NCBI GenBank assembly: GCA_023053685.1
Contig: JALIGW010000002.1
Span: 48,050,778 to 48,114,777, forward strand
Length of the DNA stretch: 64,000 nucleotides
Origin: Diadophis punctatus similis
Lineage: Eukaryota; Chordata; Lepidosauria; Squamata; Dipsadidae
Direction of reading: 5' to 3'
The notes beneath the pieces are model-generated. The model made no database searches. It was not told the DNA's origin and was given only the letters and a program-made list of their open reading frames with translations. Position numbers and translations under genes: made by a program. This document shows positions 1-11,340 of this stretch, one piece after another (positions within the stretch are counted from its first letter, which is position 1; each line of letters opens with the position of its first letter).

Positions 1-1197
1 TGGCTTTTAATGATCCCGAAAGAAAAGGATGACTTCTTGGATGCTTTCAAGCTTTGCCTGAAAAAAGAAAAACAAAACAAATAACCAAAAAATGTGCAGA
101 CAAATATGTCAACTAATTAAACGAGGAAAGCTTCTGAAACCAAATAAGTAATAAGAGAAGCAAAGAGTTTCATTATAAATTCTTCTGGCGATCACTTTGT
201 TCTGTTTGTTTGTTTCATAGCATTTTTAGTTTATAGACATTAAAAATCCTCTCCTATCCCTCCAGCTAACTTTATCCCAGATTCTGAATTTTCAATATAA
301 TTGCTTTTCTTTTGCACATGTCATTCCTACTAATTTGGAAATAATACCAGACCTCTGACAAGTTGGTGTTAGAGACAAAAGTGATGTGGGTGAAGGAGTC
401 AGTGCTTAGAAATAAGAGGGCAATATCACTACACTTAGGAAAATTTGGAAGTTTGCAAATTGACAAAAAAATAAATAAGTAAGTATCAAACCTAATAGTA
501 AAAATACTAAATGAGTATGGAACGTGATTAGCAGCCATGAAAAAAGAACCATGAATTTTCTATCAGTTAGTTTGAGGAGAAAACAACAAAATCATCAGGG
601 ATAAAATGTCTGGTGTAGATGGTACAACATTGTAGTGTCTTGAAAATATTCTTAATGAGTTGGCAGGCCAAAAGATAAAACAAGGCAACAAGGAAAGGAA
701 GGAACACAAGGGAATAAAACTGAAAATTATATAAGATAGGTATTATACAGTATAAGCTTTTCCAAGAGTAGAATGAGAAAAGAAAGTTAGCCTTGAGCTC
801 AGAAGATTTGTGGCTACACACACAAAATCCCTTAATGATAATTGGATTAAAACTAACAGATTTTAATTTCGCAGAAATGCTATGAAGCTTGTCTCCGATA
901 TGTTCAGCTTGAATATTGGTAAATGAAAAATATCATTATGCCGCATATCTCCCAAAATGTTACCTACAAAAGGAAAAACAATTCAGATGAATTTCTTCCC
1001 ATGTGAGGAAATTGGGAAAAAGTGGCATCACAGATTTTGAGAGGAATTCCCTTGTCCATGATAACTAGATTTGTAAAGTGATTGTCCAACAGAATAATTT
1101 CAATAGCATTAAAGATATAATAGTAGCAATCATTTGACTATGATCTATTATCATTAATTCATTGGAAAAGATACTGACATTGGGAAAGATCAATCAC
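1..1197. other. AT-rich stretch, nothing recognised
   Basis: No repeat family, RNA gene or credible exon is recognised. Open frames here are short and of low complexity. Confidence 0.5.
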
Positions 1198-1337
1198 AAA
1201 AAGACAAGGGGACAGCAGAGGATGAGATGGTCATTAGTTTGGGTGGACTCTGAGAGATGGTGGAAGACAGGAGACCTGGCATGCTGTCATCCAAGGGGTT
1301 GCAAAGACTCAAACATGACTTAGTGACTGAACAAAAA
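1198..1337 (+). mobile_element. BovB (RTE-type LINE) 3' end fragment
   Basis: The stretch matches the remembered end of RTE-BovB elements. It has the wording around 'ggggttgcaaagactcaaac' followed by 'gacttagtgactgaac', which corresponds to the last codons of the BovB reverse transcriptase ORF, and then an A-rich tail. Frames are closed, so it is a dead 5'-truncated copy. BovB is shared by squamates and ruminants. A further piece of the family, from the endonuclease end, lies at 55310-55850. Confidence 0.7.
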
Positions 1338-1806
1338 ATATATATTAAAGTCCCATTCATACTGCTAATATAAACTATGTTAGTTCTATTATCCTAGAAT
1401 TATTGATTACATTTGTCTTTGTATATTGATCTTGCTGCCATCCATTTGCTCCAAATATTGGCTTTATTCTATCAGAAGACTGATCCCTCTCCAGAATGCT
1501 TCCTTTTATTTCTACACTTACAAAATTTCATTTTTGCATCTTATTCTAACAATTCATAATCTGGTGATTTTAAGCAATTGTACACAAAAAAAGTGCCCAG
1601 GGTTAGGGTGAATTCTCTTGGCCCAAGAGCAGTCAATTCACAAGTAATTAATCAAAAATAAACTTTTTTTCTATTGGTGATTACTGTTTATTTGCAGAAA
1701 ATGTGATTAGTCAAAGGTTGCTGCTTCTTTCCTGGTTTCATTTCTAATTAACCTGCATGTTCAAAAAATTAAAAAAAGGAAAGGGTATAATTAAAACATG
1801 TAGTAG

Positions 1807-1831
1807 TTTATTTATTTATTTATTTATTCAT

Positions 1832-1926
<95 letters not shown>

Positions 1927-1930
1927 TTTT
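1807..1930. repeat. (TTTA)n microsatellite, tail of an L2-type LINE
   Basis: About 124 bp of almost uninterrupted TTTA. It abuts a minus-strand L2-type 3' end at 1931-1990, so it is the (AAAT)n tail of that element. Confidence 0.9.
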
Positions 1931-1990
1931 TCTATGCCGCCCTACTCCCTAAGGACTCAGGGCGGGTGTTACTTTCCCAAGGCTGCAGAG
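1931..1990 (-). mobile_element. L2-type LINE 3' UTR stub
   Basis: Contains the terminal motif 'atgccgccctactccc...ctcagggcgg', also seen at 40405 and 43688, where it follows recognisable L2-type reverse transcriptase C-terminal sequence. Only the last tens of bases are present. Confidence 0.6.
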
Positions 1991-2414
1991 ATTCATCCCT
2001 TCCCAATTGACAGGGAAAAATGTATGGTATTAATTGCAGTAACTGGTCTCATAATGTCAATTTGTTACTTTGGTGTGATACAAAGTGGAGGCTACCATTT
2101 CTTAGCATTATCAACAGGACTTTGAACACAATTTTCCATAATAACTATGCTTTAAGGGGTTCAAACACCAAAAGGGTTTTATATAATGGCACATCATAGG
2201 ACAATTTCCCCACAGAATCAAACAAAACATTAAGTAAATCCTAAGATAAATTAAGTAAATACTAAGATAAATTTCAGAAATTGAAAGAAATTGGTGACAC
2301 AGTTTTTCCCATCTTAAGGCCAGAAGCACAGTTGAATGGTAGCCCAAGTCCTGTAAGAAACCTAAAACAATTTACCAAACTAAGATAAACAATAGTAATC
2401 CCAGTGTTAGAGAT

Positions 2415-2558
2415 CAGTGGTGGGTTGCTCCCGGTTCGGACCAGTTCTTAGAACCGGTAGCGGCCATAGCGGGAGGCTCCGCCCACCCAGCCAGGACGCT
2501 TCTGTGCATACAAGCATCCATGCGAACCGGTGGCGATCTAATTTAGAACCCACCACTG
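2415..2558. mobile_element. hAT-type MITE, family A
   Basis: 144 bp with terminal inverted repeats: it begins CAGTGGTGGGTT and ends AACCCACCACTG. It is flanked by 8-bp direct repeats, 'ttagagat' at 2407-2414 and 'ttagaaat' at 2559-2566, with one mismatch. An 8-bp target duplication and CA..TG ends are the hAT signature. There is no coding capacity, so it is non-autonomous. Confidence 0.85.
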
Positions 2559-3134
2559 TTAGAAATGTACGTAACTCACCATGTTCTTCTGCTCAAAAGA
2601 GGTTCCTCACAGCCACTTTTATGTAAGAGTTTTATGTAGGGAAAAAACTCACCCTTTCACTGAAATGAAGCCCTATGGGGATAGTTAATGTTGCACACTA
2701 ACAACAGAATTATAACAGTTCACAGGGTACAACAAAATGCTACATACATATGATGTAAAATTGTATACTGCCTTGCAGAAGCTATTTTTAAAACTCAAAT
2801 CCCCCAGCTATCTTTATTTGCAGGTCATTTCGAAGACCAAGACAGGGCCTCTATAGTCAAGTGGAAATTAATTAGAGGGACAGGGATCAAGTCTTTTTGT
2901 ATCTTAATATAGGAAGAGAAAAAGGCTGAACATGTGGTGACTCTAGAAATCACTGGATGTATCTATTTCAGTTTTTCTTGGCAATTTTAAAATAGGTGGA
3001 CCTCAACTCCTAGAATTCCAAAACCAGCAAGACAAGTTTTGTGTAGGCACCACAAATCCTCAGCCTACACCCGTTTAGCCATGTACCCTGCTGTGCGATA
3101 TCCAGTTCCACAACAATCTGCAAGCCAGCTACAT

Positions 3135-3800
3135 TTTTATTTGGAAGCAATTTTAAACATACTTATTAATGTAACAGTTTATATAAGAAGATCTTATGAC
3201 TTTATATTGTCCAGGAAGGTTTGGAGCTTTGTTATATTATTACATTTAATTCAGATGAATAATTATTTAGAAAACAGTTATGGAAGATTGATTTTATGCA
3301 GGGTAACTGCTGCAATATTACTATATGCACAAAAATGGAGAAATAGTGAAATACCCATAATGGAAGAATGGGATGTGCATATGGCAGAATTTGCAGAAAT
3401 TGAAAAAATTGACCTGTTGGATCAGGGCTAAAATAATATGTACTTTTATAAAGGACTGAAAATCTTTTATGGATGTTCTTTTGCTGAAAATGTAAAAATA
3501 ATGAAATGATAATTTCTGTATTTGTTGACTAAAAACAGTTGAATATGGGATAGAGGGCAACCATGTAATATAATATTAGGGAAGAGGTCTAATAAGTCGA
3601 TTAGTAACTGCTGTAAAGAAGATTGGATGTTGTTTCTTTAATTATATTTCTCTTTTTTTCATAATTGACTCCCACACTTTTCCTTACCTTTTTTTCTTTT
3701 TCCTAACTTTCCTTTAATTTATATATGTTTTCATGTTTACCTTTTAATCATGTGAAAATTTTGATAAAAATATAGTAATAAATAATTAGGTCAAATGTAT
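3135..3800 (+). mobile_element. L1 LINE 3' fragment (end of ORF2 and 3' UTR)
   Basis: An open stretch ending at 3431 encodes a C-terminus with 'VTAAILLYAQKW' followed by 'EEWDVHMAEFAEIEKI'. These are the two landmarks of the L1 ORF2 C-terminus (the TAAR..AQ.WK motif and the EEW...LAEM segment). The following AT-rich DNA to about 3800 would be 3' UTR. Upstream, the L1 frame is broken by indels. The 5' boundary is uncertain and no target duplication was found. Confidence 0.65.
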
Positions 3801-4745
3801 CCAGCCATGGATGCTTCTAATTTACCACCTATATGAAAACTGTCAGTGCTTAACTGGAATTGTATACAATAACATATATTTTATATTATAATAGCTTCTA
3901 CTCCTCTAGCATGCTATTGCTTAGATTAAGTCACTGCTAGGTTATGTTAACATCTAGGATGTTAGCGTTGTTTGACATTTCTGAGCATAAACAGATGCGT
4001 GCCAGATGTTTAGCAACACATTGCTATAATATATCTGTGATGGCAGAGGTTATAGCTTTCTCTCTTCTCTCTAACTTTAGAGAGCTGTCTTTTTTCAGAG
4101 GTTTCCTTCACATTAGAGAAAAATGCCTTAGGGTTAATGCTTAATGTAGAGTTTATTCATTTTACTCTCAAAAATGGAATGGAGGTAGGGAAGAGAGAAG
4201 AAGACAACTGTTAATATTGGTAAAATGTTAAATGTGTTGCAACACTAGCAATTTGTTTAGAAAAATCATATTCCATTCTTTTCTCTTCAACATTATAAAC
4301 ACAATGTTCTTTTAGGATTCAGTTAAAATTCTTTTCTTTGATTTGTTTCCACCTATATTCATATATGCTGTGTGTTAGTTTTCATTGTTAAGCATTATTT
4401 TACTGAAACATGTTTAGAAAACATGACAGATGATCTGTGCAGCATTTCTATAGACTAGGAATTTCCAGACTGTAGGATCTAATTCCTTTGGGGAGGTGCA
4501 GGCAGACTCCAATAAAGATGTGAATATATTTTTAATGTCTTTATTAAAAGCAAAGTTTGTGTACATTAAGATCATTCTAAAAGTTTAGGAACTGTGCTAT
4601 AGACCTTTTATTTAATTTCTACAAATCTTCACTTTTGGCAAGCTACATTTTATATCATAGGTTTCTTTTCCTTTCCAAAATTATCTCATGTTTAATGAAA
4701 ATAAATAAATATACATCTTTCCAAAACTTAATTTGTGATGTTTAT
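3801..4745. other. AT-rich stretch, nothing recognised
   Basis: No feature can be supported; open frames are short. Confidence 0.45.
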
Positions 4746-4747
4746 TG

Positions 4748-5143
4748 ACATTATATCAACTTACTGTTCATTTAGCAATCATTCAAAGTTATGACAATGC
4801 TGAAAAAGTGACTTAAGATTGGTCCTTATACTAACATCATCACAGCTTCCCTGTGGTCACATGATCAAAATCCAGACACTTGGCCACTGGCATGTATTTA
4901 TGTCAGTTGCAGAATCCCAGAACTGCAGGATTGCCATTTATGATCTTCCCAACCGGTTTCCAATAAGCAAAGTCAAAGGGAGGATCAGATTCGCTTAATG
5001 TGATTCACTTATGACCATGATTATTTGCTTAATGAGCACAGCAAAAAAAGTTGTAAAGTTGGGCATGATTCATTTAACAACCACCTCACTTAGTGATGGT
5101 GTTCCAGTCCCAATTGGGGCTATAAGTGAAGGACTATCTGTAT
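4748..5143 (-). mobile_element. Tc1/mariner-like non-autonomous element (reptile type)
   Basis: The right end reads 'ggactatctgta', the reverse of the TACAGGTAGTCCT terminus common in squamate mariner-type elements. Inner sequence has the typical repeated 'cttaatgtgattcactta' and 'catttaacaaccacc' wording in reverse orientation. The left end near 4748 is diverged. It is too short to encode a transposase. A related copy lies at 24876-25230. Confidence 0.6.
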
Positions 5144-5505
5144 CTTTTCTGATTTAATTGTTGATCGTGCAGAACTTTTAAATTTTTAAAAAAGCAAAGC
5201 TAAAATGAAGGGAACTTTTGGAGATTAATATATTCATTAAATTCTTCCTTCTGAAGCTTAAAAAATGTGCATTGTTGAATCTTATTGACTATTTTTATAT
5301 ATTAAAACCCTTGCAGATTTTCTCAGTGAAATGAATGTGGAATTAAAATGGTGCTTACCCAGAGCAACACATACCAGCACTAAACAAAAGCAAGGCAGCT
5401 GATAATGAGGAGTCATAAAATTATGACTCAGCAAATTATTATTTTTCTAATTTATTATTGTTGTTTTTGTTGTATGCAGAGAAAAAAATTTGGGGGGGGG
5501 ATTTT

Positions 5506-5873
5506 TATTAAAGTTTGTTGCAAACATCAAAACCAGAAGCGCACACAGATGACTGATTCAGCTGGATTCAATAACTTCTTTATAAACATAATAACAGATG
5601 AATTTACAATACCATTAGCAGAGTTCTTCATCAAGCAGTTACAGACAGCAGATAACAGTTAGTTTCATTTCAGCAGAGAGTACAGAGGAGAGTACAGAGT
5701 GGACAAGAGAGCAGAGTGGGCAGGAGCCACACCCAGCCTTAAGCTTAAATTCCAGTTTCGATTCTCTGCACAGACTCAGAAGTGGTTAGCTCCCATTGGC
5801 TGAATTAGTTGCTATGCCTATTCATTGTCTAACCTTGTTAACATGGCTCTACCAGTTCATGAATATCTTAACA
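5506..5873 (-). mobile_element. LTR-like dispersed repeat, copy 1
   Basis: 368 bp, closely similar over nearly its whole length to 56858-57206. On the minus strand it starts TGTTAAG, has a TATAAAG box (about 5579-5585) and an AATAAA signal at its 3' boundary, the order expected of an LTR. The 5-bp flanks are AAAAC and AAAAT on the minus strand, one mismatch. The 3' end is not CA, so a classic LTR is not proven; an end-truncated LTR or another retroposon is possible. Confidence 0.5.
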
Positions 5874-7632
5874 GTTTTCTAAATTAACGTTCTAAAATAA
5901 CTTGACTAGCATTGGGTACAGTGAAGCTTGTTTAAAAAGAGACAGTGTGGGTTTATAAATTATTATTAATTATGGCTTTCTTTCTGGCAATCCAAATCCC
6001 TTTTAATTGTTTCACCTTGGTAAAGAATAGCATCAAAATTGCTTTTTAATGTTAGTTCCTATACACACACTTTCTAAAAAAGGTAAGTTTTGTCAGTGGC
6101 TTGTCCAATCTAACATGTCATATTTTTCATCACACTCTTAGAACAGAGCCTGAGTATGACAACTAAAGAGCTGCTGTTCCTTTTCATTAGAGGGACAAGA
6201 TCGAGAAAAATAATGGTCATCCATCCACTCTCCATATGATAGAGCTTCATATTTCACAATTAAAAATAATTTTTAAAAAACAGAAGGATAACCAAGACAA
6301 CACTGCCCTTAAACCTCTAAATACTGACAAAGTCTACACTTGCTGCCCCTCTCCTAAAATAAATTAACTAAAGAAGGATAATTTCAGATAATGCTATTAA
6401 AGAAGAAGTAGCTTTTAAAAAAACCAGAATGTACCTAGAAATGTACTCTTTTTGCTTTCTATAAATATGATAAAATAGTCTTGCATTTACAAACGGAAAA
6501 CTTAAAACATGATGAATCCCATATGGTTACATTAACTCAGATGTGCCAGAACACATCAAACTAATAATTGTTACCCTGGCAACAAAGGCAAAATAAAAAA
6601 TGAGAAAGAACTTAACTCTACACATAACACTTTAGGAGCTTCAAAGATATTAAAGTTGATTATACATCCTGGTATGTCTGCAATTAATTTCTAACAAAAG
6701 TTCTAAGGTCTGTTATTTTGCTGCTGTGTCTAATGTAAAAACTGGAAACATCTATACACGATTTTTGTAAAATTTAAGTAATAAGATACTTTCTAGCTTT
6801 CTGCTTTACAATATATGTTTCCAATTATTTTTCACTTCTCACTTTTGCTCTTTCATACAAGTTGTGATTAATTTTTTTTTTTACTGAGTAAATGCTTCAG
6901 AATCCATTGGCTTTTATCCCAATTACTTCCATATGTACTGTAGTACAACTTTTCATTAGAGGATCAAATGCACATCATCAGTATTGTCAACAAGCACAAA
7001 GAACTGAACAATCAGTTCTATTCTGTGCTATTCTGCCTTTATGCTAAGACTCCACTCTTGCAGTACTAATGGAAAACTGTTCTACGTGGTCCAGTTTGAT
7101 CTTATGCAATACCAATATGAACAAATAGATTGATATATAAGTCAGCAATAAAACTAGCTTTATAATATGGTTTGCTTTTAATGTTTGATTCCTCTTTTCA
7201 GTGAATTATCTGTAGGTCTTATACTTCCTATCCTTATGAATAAAAACACTGATCAACCCATTTTCCAAAGCATTTTGAAGATGTTCTCAACAGCAATCTG
7301 ATCGCAGGGTGAAAAACACAATTTAAATAAATTGCAGTTGCAGTAAGAACATTGATCTTACTACAATTAGTCTGTAATTATTTTAGATCAAGAAAGAAAT
7401 CAGGTTATATGGGAGCAGACAAAATGAAAGAATCAAACAAGTGTGTAGGAATACACAAAATTATTGGATTTTGTTTTTTCTTTCTGTCTTCTTTGTTTCT
7501 TTAACTTTCATGCTGTTGTAAAAGTATGAACTCACATTCACATTAAAGTAAAAGTTCCCATTCCTAGGACACACACACATCCCTTAGAGAGAGGTAAGAC
7601 CAAGAAAAAAAAGTTCACTAATATATAGATAT
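5874..7632. other. Long stretch without recognised features
   Basis: About 1.75 kb with no repeat termini, no long open frame and no strong low-complexity tract beyond short A or T runs. It is probably single-copy intron or intergenic DNA. Confidence 0.45.
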
Positions 7633-7702
7633 CCCAAAGGTGCTTTTTCAAGAAGCAACTGGACCAGAAAGTTCAGTTGCCTCTTGAAAAAGGACTTTTG
7701 GG
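7633..7702. repeat. Hairpin (foldback) repeat
   Basis: Arms 7633-7664 and 7671-7702 (32 bp each) are inverted copies with 27 or 28 matches, around a 6-base loop 'cagaaa'. Transcribed or single-stranded, it would form a long stem. Confidence 0.9.
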
Positions 7703-7917
7703 ACACCATGACCTGGATGACTGAAAATCTCCATAGACACTAATACATGGACTGATTTTGGATGATCGCAGCCTCCTAAATTAATTTAATTTGGTGTTGA
7801 TGACCAATACATAGTTGATGAAATATCAACAATTTGTTCTATTATTTGTGACAGAATGTCATACACTGTTCCAGACACACTGATCATTGTCCCTAGCAGT
7901 GATAAGCTAAAGGGAAA

Positions 7918-8003
7918 AAAGAGAAAATGAAGGGTGGGGGTGAAGATGAAAGAGGAAGAAAGAAGAAAGAGGAAAAGGAGGAAAGGGGAAGGGGAAGGGG
8001 AAG
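7918..8003. repeat. Purine-rich low-complexity tract
   Basis: Almost pure G/A on the plus strand, ending in repeated 'ggggaa' units. It directly precedes the dispersed repeat at 8004. Confidence 0.75.
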
Positions 8004-8250
8004 GATTGCTGCCTCGTGTTCTTGTTGGAAGTGCAGAGTATGTACCAATTTAGGTTGACCTACTGTATAAGTGCCCATTACGACAAAACCTGAAAAGAAG
8101 TCATTTTTGCAAGTCAGATGATGATTGATGACGGATGACGGATGATGGATAATGGATGATGGATAATAGATGATGGATGATGATTGATGGAGGAGGAGGA
8201 GGAAGAAGAGAAGGAGAAGAAGAAAAAGCAGAAGAAGAAGGAGAAGGAAC
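8004..8250 (+). repeat. Dispersed repeat with microsatellite tail, copy 1
   Basis: 8004-8125 matches 50895-51013 closely (shared 'ttgttggaagtgcagagta' and 'gaaaagaagtcatttttgca'). In both places it continues through 'cagatgatgat' into a simple array: here GATG/GGATAAT units, then GGA/GAA; there (GGA)n. The conserved end followed by a variable array suggests a retroposon 3' end that seeds microsatellites. Family not identified. Confidence 0.65.
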
Positions 8251-8959
8251 AGGATAAATTAAATGAAATATAGAATGAAGAAATACTTGTGTAGGTTCTA
8301 GAGGATCCTGGTGAAAGAAAGATCACTGAAGATGGAGGGAAAACATATATTTCTAATGAAAACTTCTTATTGATGATGATACTCACATAGAAATAGCTTT
8401 ATTGACGATACCTATATCGAATTAGTTTATGTATTCTGACTATAGAAAAAGCATTGCTTTGCAGGCAGGGATATAGTTAATCACTGAACCACAGAGTCAT
8501 AGAAGGATTAATTGTTTTTACTGCATTTCACTTTTTTACAGCAATTAGGCCAAAAGAAGAAAGGGGTATTTGAAGATCTATTTATTTGCTTTCACTGCAT
8601 GGCAGCTATACAGTTATAAAGTTGTAAAAGTCAAATTCTAAAAGAAACCAAATTTTACTACCTTGCAAAATTATGAGTGAAGAAAAATAATAACTCATTT
8701 GCAAAGTGGTTTTGTTGTGCTATATTTTTTCATATCCAATCCTCCTTTACATATGTACATGACACCATCCTTTGGATTAACACTGTTATTGGCATTACAA
8801 TGAAAATCACCCTTCCACATAAAATCAATTGTATGAAACAGTTATAGTTTTTCCACTTTTCTTGTCTGAACTTCAAATGGAAATTACTGTTTGAAGTACT
8901 ATTTGCCTGCACTAATACTAAAGTGGCAAATATATCTGAACAGTATTTTTATAGCAAAA

Positions 8960-9057
8960 TTTATTTATTTATTTATTTATTTCCTTCCTTCCTTCCTTCC
9001 TTCCTTCCTTCCTTCCTTCCTTCCTTCCTTCCTTCCTTCCTTCCTTCCTTCCTTCCT
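8960..9057. repeat. (ATTT)n followed by (TTCC)n microsatellite
   Basis: About 22 bp of ATTT followed by about 76 bp of TTCC. The long Leu-Pro-Ser-Phe frames across it are translation of the repeat, not genes. Confidence 0.95.
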
Positions 9058-9460
9058 TTTTATCCTGTACTGGGGGGAAAATACCTTTCATGCCATGACA
9101 TTGATCATCTGAAGAATTATCATTTAATTATTGCAATTTATTAATTATCTTTCAAAAGTTTCAGAGTTCTAAATATAATAACTGGGAAATCAAATATTGC
9201 CAACAATTCTGTACAGTGAATAAATTAACTGATGCCATAAAGGACTACATGTACCTTGTTTAGGAAATTATATGAATGTACTAACGCTTCAGACTAGGTA
9301 GAGAACAGGATCATTCTTGCTTTCCATTTTTTTTCTCAACTTCCATGCATGTAGTTGGAAGTGTGAAACAAAGATGTTCTTGCAGAGATGTTCTTGCAAC
9401 TATGATCTGAACTCTGCTTGATTAAGCTCCTATTTCTGAGCCATATCTGAGTTCCAGCAT

Positions 9461-9473
9461 GTCTGTCTGTCTA

Positions 9474-9567
<94 letters not shown>

Positions 9568-9594
9568 ATCTATCTAATCTATCATCTACCTATC
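9461..9594. repeat. (TCTG/TCTA)n array, Bkm-like
   Basis: GTCT units give way to about 85 bp of pure TCTA, which is GATA on the minus strand, followed by a degenerate end. The GATA/GACA mix is the composition of the snake Bkm satellite. Confidence 0.9.
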
Positions 9595-9899
9595 ATGTTT
9601 GTATATTTAATGTCCCAGCAAACAAGGTTCTTTTAAAATTTTCTAGAGCTTTAACTGAGTATGGAAATCAGAGTTATTATTTTATTTATTTTCTTTTAAA
9701 AAGACATTCCAGTATAAATCATAACCTCTACAAAAAGATGAGAGGTAGAAGAGACGATGGATAGAAAAATTGTCCTTTAAATATTAAAGTAGTCTGATTG
9801 TAAGCTAAGGAGGCTGAAATAAAATTAGATAAAATTAGAACATAAATTGTTTATAGAATGAATAAAAATAATAGAAAGATTAGAAGTTTACAGATGTTA

Positions 9900-10365
9900 G
9901 GCATTTTTCTTTTATGTACATTTAAATAATATAATGAGGATTACATAAATTTGATTAATGTGATAGAGATTATTAACAATGTAAGCATGAATTAGATTAA
10001 TATGAATGATGCCTAGTTAAATTTGTTTATATATAGTGGAGAAATGTTTAGATTGAACAAGGAAGATATGAAGATGGAGACAAAGATGAGGAGTTAGGCA
10101 TTTTTTGTTTATGTATGTTTGAACAATATAATGAGGATTACCTAAATTTGATAAATATGATAGAGATTACTAATACTGTTTTTGTGAATTGAATTAATAT
10201 GAAAAATGGATAAGAATTCAAGCACAAAAGAGGAGAAGAGATGACGTTAGGCATTCTCCTTTTAGGTATGTTTAAATAATATAATGAGAATTACTTAAAT
10301 TTGATAAATGTGATAGAGATTACTAATACTGTTATTGTGAATTGGATTAATATGAATGATACCCA
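9900..10365. repeat. Three diverged copies of a ~115-bp unit in tandem order
   Basis: Units at about 9900-10014, 10096-10210 and 10248-10365 share, in order, 'taggcatt', 'aataatataatgag', 'aaatttgat', 'tgatagagatta' and 'ttaatatgaa'. The interval from start to start shortens from about 198 to about 152 bp, so the spacers differ. Origin unknown; a decayed minisatellite or a LINE UTR with internal duplications are both possible. Confidence 0.7.
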
Positions 10366-10584
10366 GAACCAACTCTGTTCACACACAATATGGATGTATA
10401 TTTTAAAAAATATATTAATAGAAAGATGAGAGGTAAAGGGTATATCTCTCCTACATTTAATTATCTTCTCCCCAGCTCTTCCTAGAATGAACCTCTGTGA
10501 TAAGTGGGGGCTGAAACTGCCAATTAAAAGATAGTACATCAGGCCATTAAGAGACAACTGGTGGCAGGAATTTGAATGGTGCAA

Positions 10585-11098
10585 ATAGAAGGGGTCTGAA
10601 GGTGGCGCAGAGTCCAGGCCTATGTTTATTTGCTAAAATAAGTTCCTGCTACCAGAGAGAAAGAATTGCAAACATTTCTAATGCTAAGGTAAATTTGTGC
10701 TAAAGAGTTATAAAATACTTTAAACATGTTTAAAGCATTTTAGTAATTTAATAAAACTTCAATTTTTTTGGCTAATTGAATGTCTATCCTATCATATATA
10801 TTTTCCTCATCCCAATTATATTACCTTTGAGAGTTAATGAATCTCTAACCACCCCCCCCCCCAAGATTTAGTGATGACAGCAGAACAAAAAGATATAAAA
10901 GGGAAAGGTAGCAATGATGGTCAATAACAACATGGTGTTTAAAATTATCTCTCTCACAAAACATTAACAATACTTTACAATACAAAACATTAACAATATA
11001 AGCACATCAACTATAATGAATTTTTATTCTTTCTTTTTTAAACCCAGTTGTGTCTCAGTTCTATTCTTTATCTTTTTTTCCATCCTGATCTTGTATTA
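10585..11098. other. AT-rich stretch, nothing recognised
   Basis: Apart from a C-run near 10852 there is no identifiable feature. Confidence 0.4.
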
Positions 11099-11103
11099 GA
11101 AAT

Positions 11104-11335
11104 TGTTGTATTGCTGACCGTTATGGGTGCAGTCACAGATGCGAGTTCCAGGCGATGAGGTAAGCATGACTCTTTATTCAATTAACACAACTATGAAGAT
11201 ACACATACTGGAACTGAGGTAAAATCTGCCTGACAGCCGGCTTTTATAGCCGGCTGTCAAAGCGACTCAACCAATCAACAGTTGCTAACTTTCCCACTTG
11301 AGTAGCAGCCCCTAGTGGCCTATCGGCACACTACA
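11104..11335 (-). mobile_element. Solo LTR with 5-bp target duplication
   Basis: 232 bp bounded by TG..CA (minus strand TGTAGTGTG ... AATACAACA) and flanked by 'gaaat' at 11099-11103 and 11336-11340. On the minus strand a TATAAAA box (11242-11248) is followed downstream by AATAAAG (about 11172-11178), the U3-R order of an LTR. No internal retroelement sequence is adjacent, so it is a solo LTR left by recombination. The TATA box sits in the loop of a perfect palindrome. Confidence 0.85.
11231..11259 (-). promoter_or_regulatory. TATA box in the loop of an 11-bp perfect inverted repeat
   Basis: 11231-11241 and 11249-11259 are exact reverse complements. The 7-base loop is TATAAAA on the minus strand, inside the solo LTR. 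This is directly visible; a promoter role is inferred from the TATA box and the AATAAAG signal about 65 bp downstream. Confidence 0.75.
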
Positions 11336-11340
11336 GAAAT

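Noticed and set aside
3039..3431. 130-codon frame as a possible host gene
   Set aside because: Its C-terminal third carries L1 ORF2 landmarks and the rest is frame-broken L1 or flank.
9900..10365. Possible CRISPR-like array
   Set aside because: The repeats are long, diverged and unevenly spaced, and the context is a vertebrate genome.
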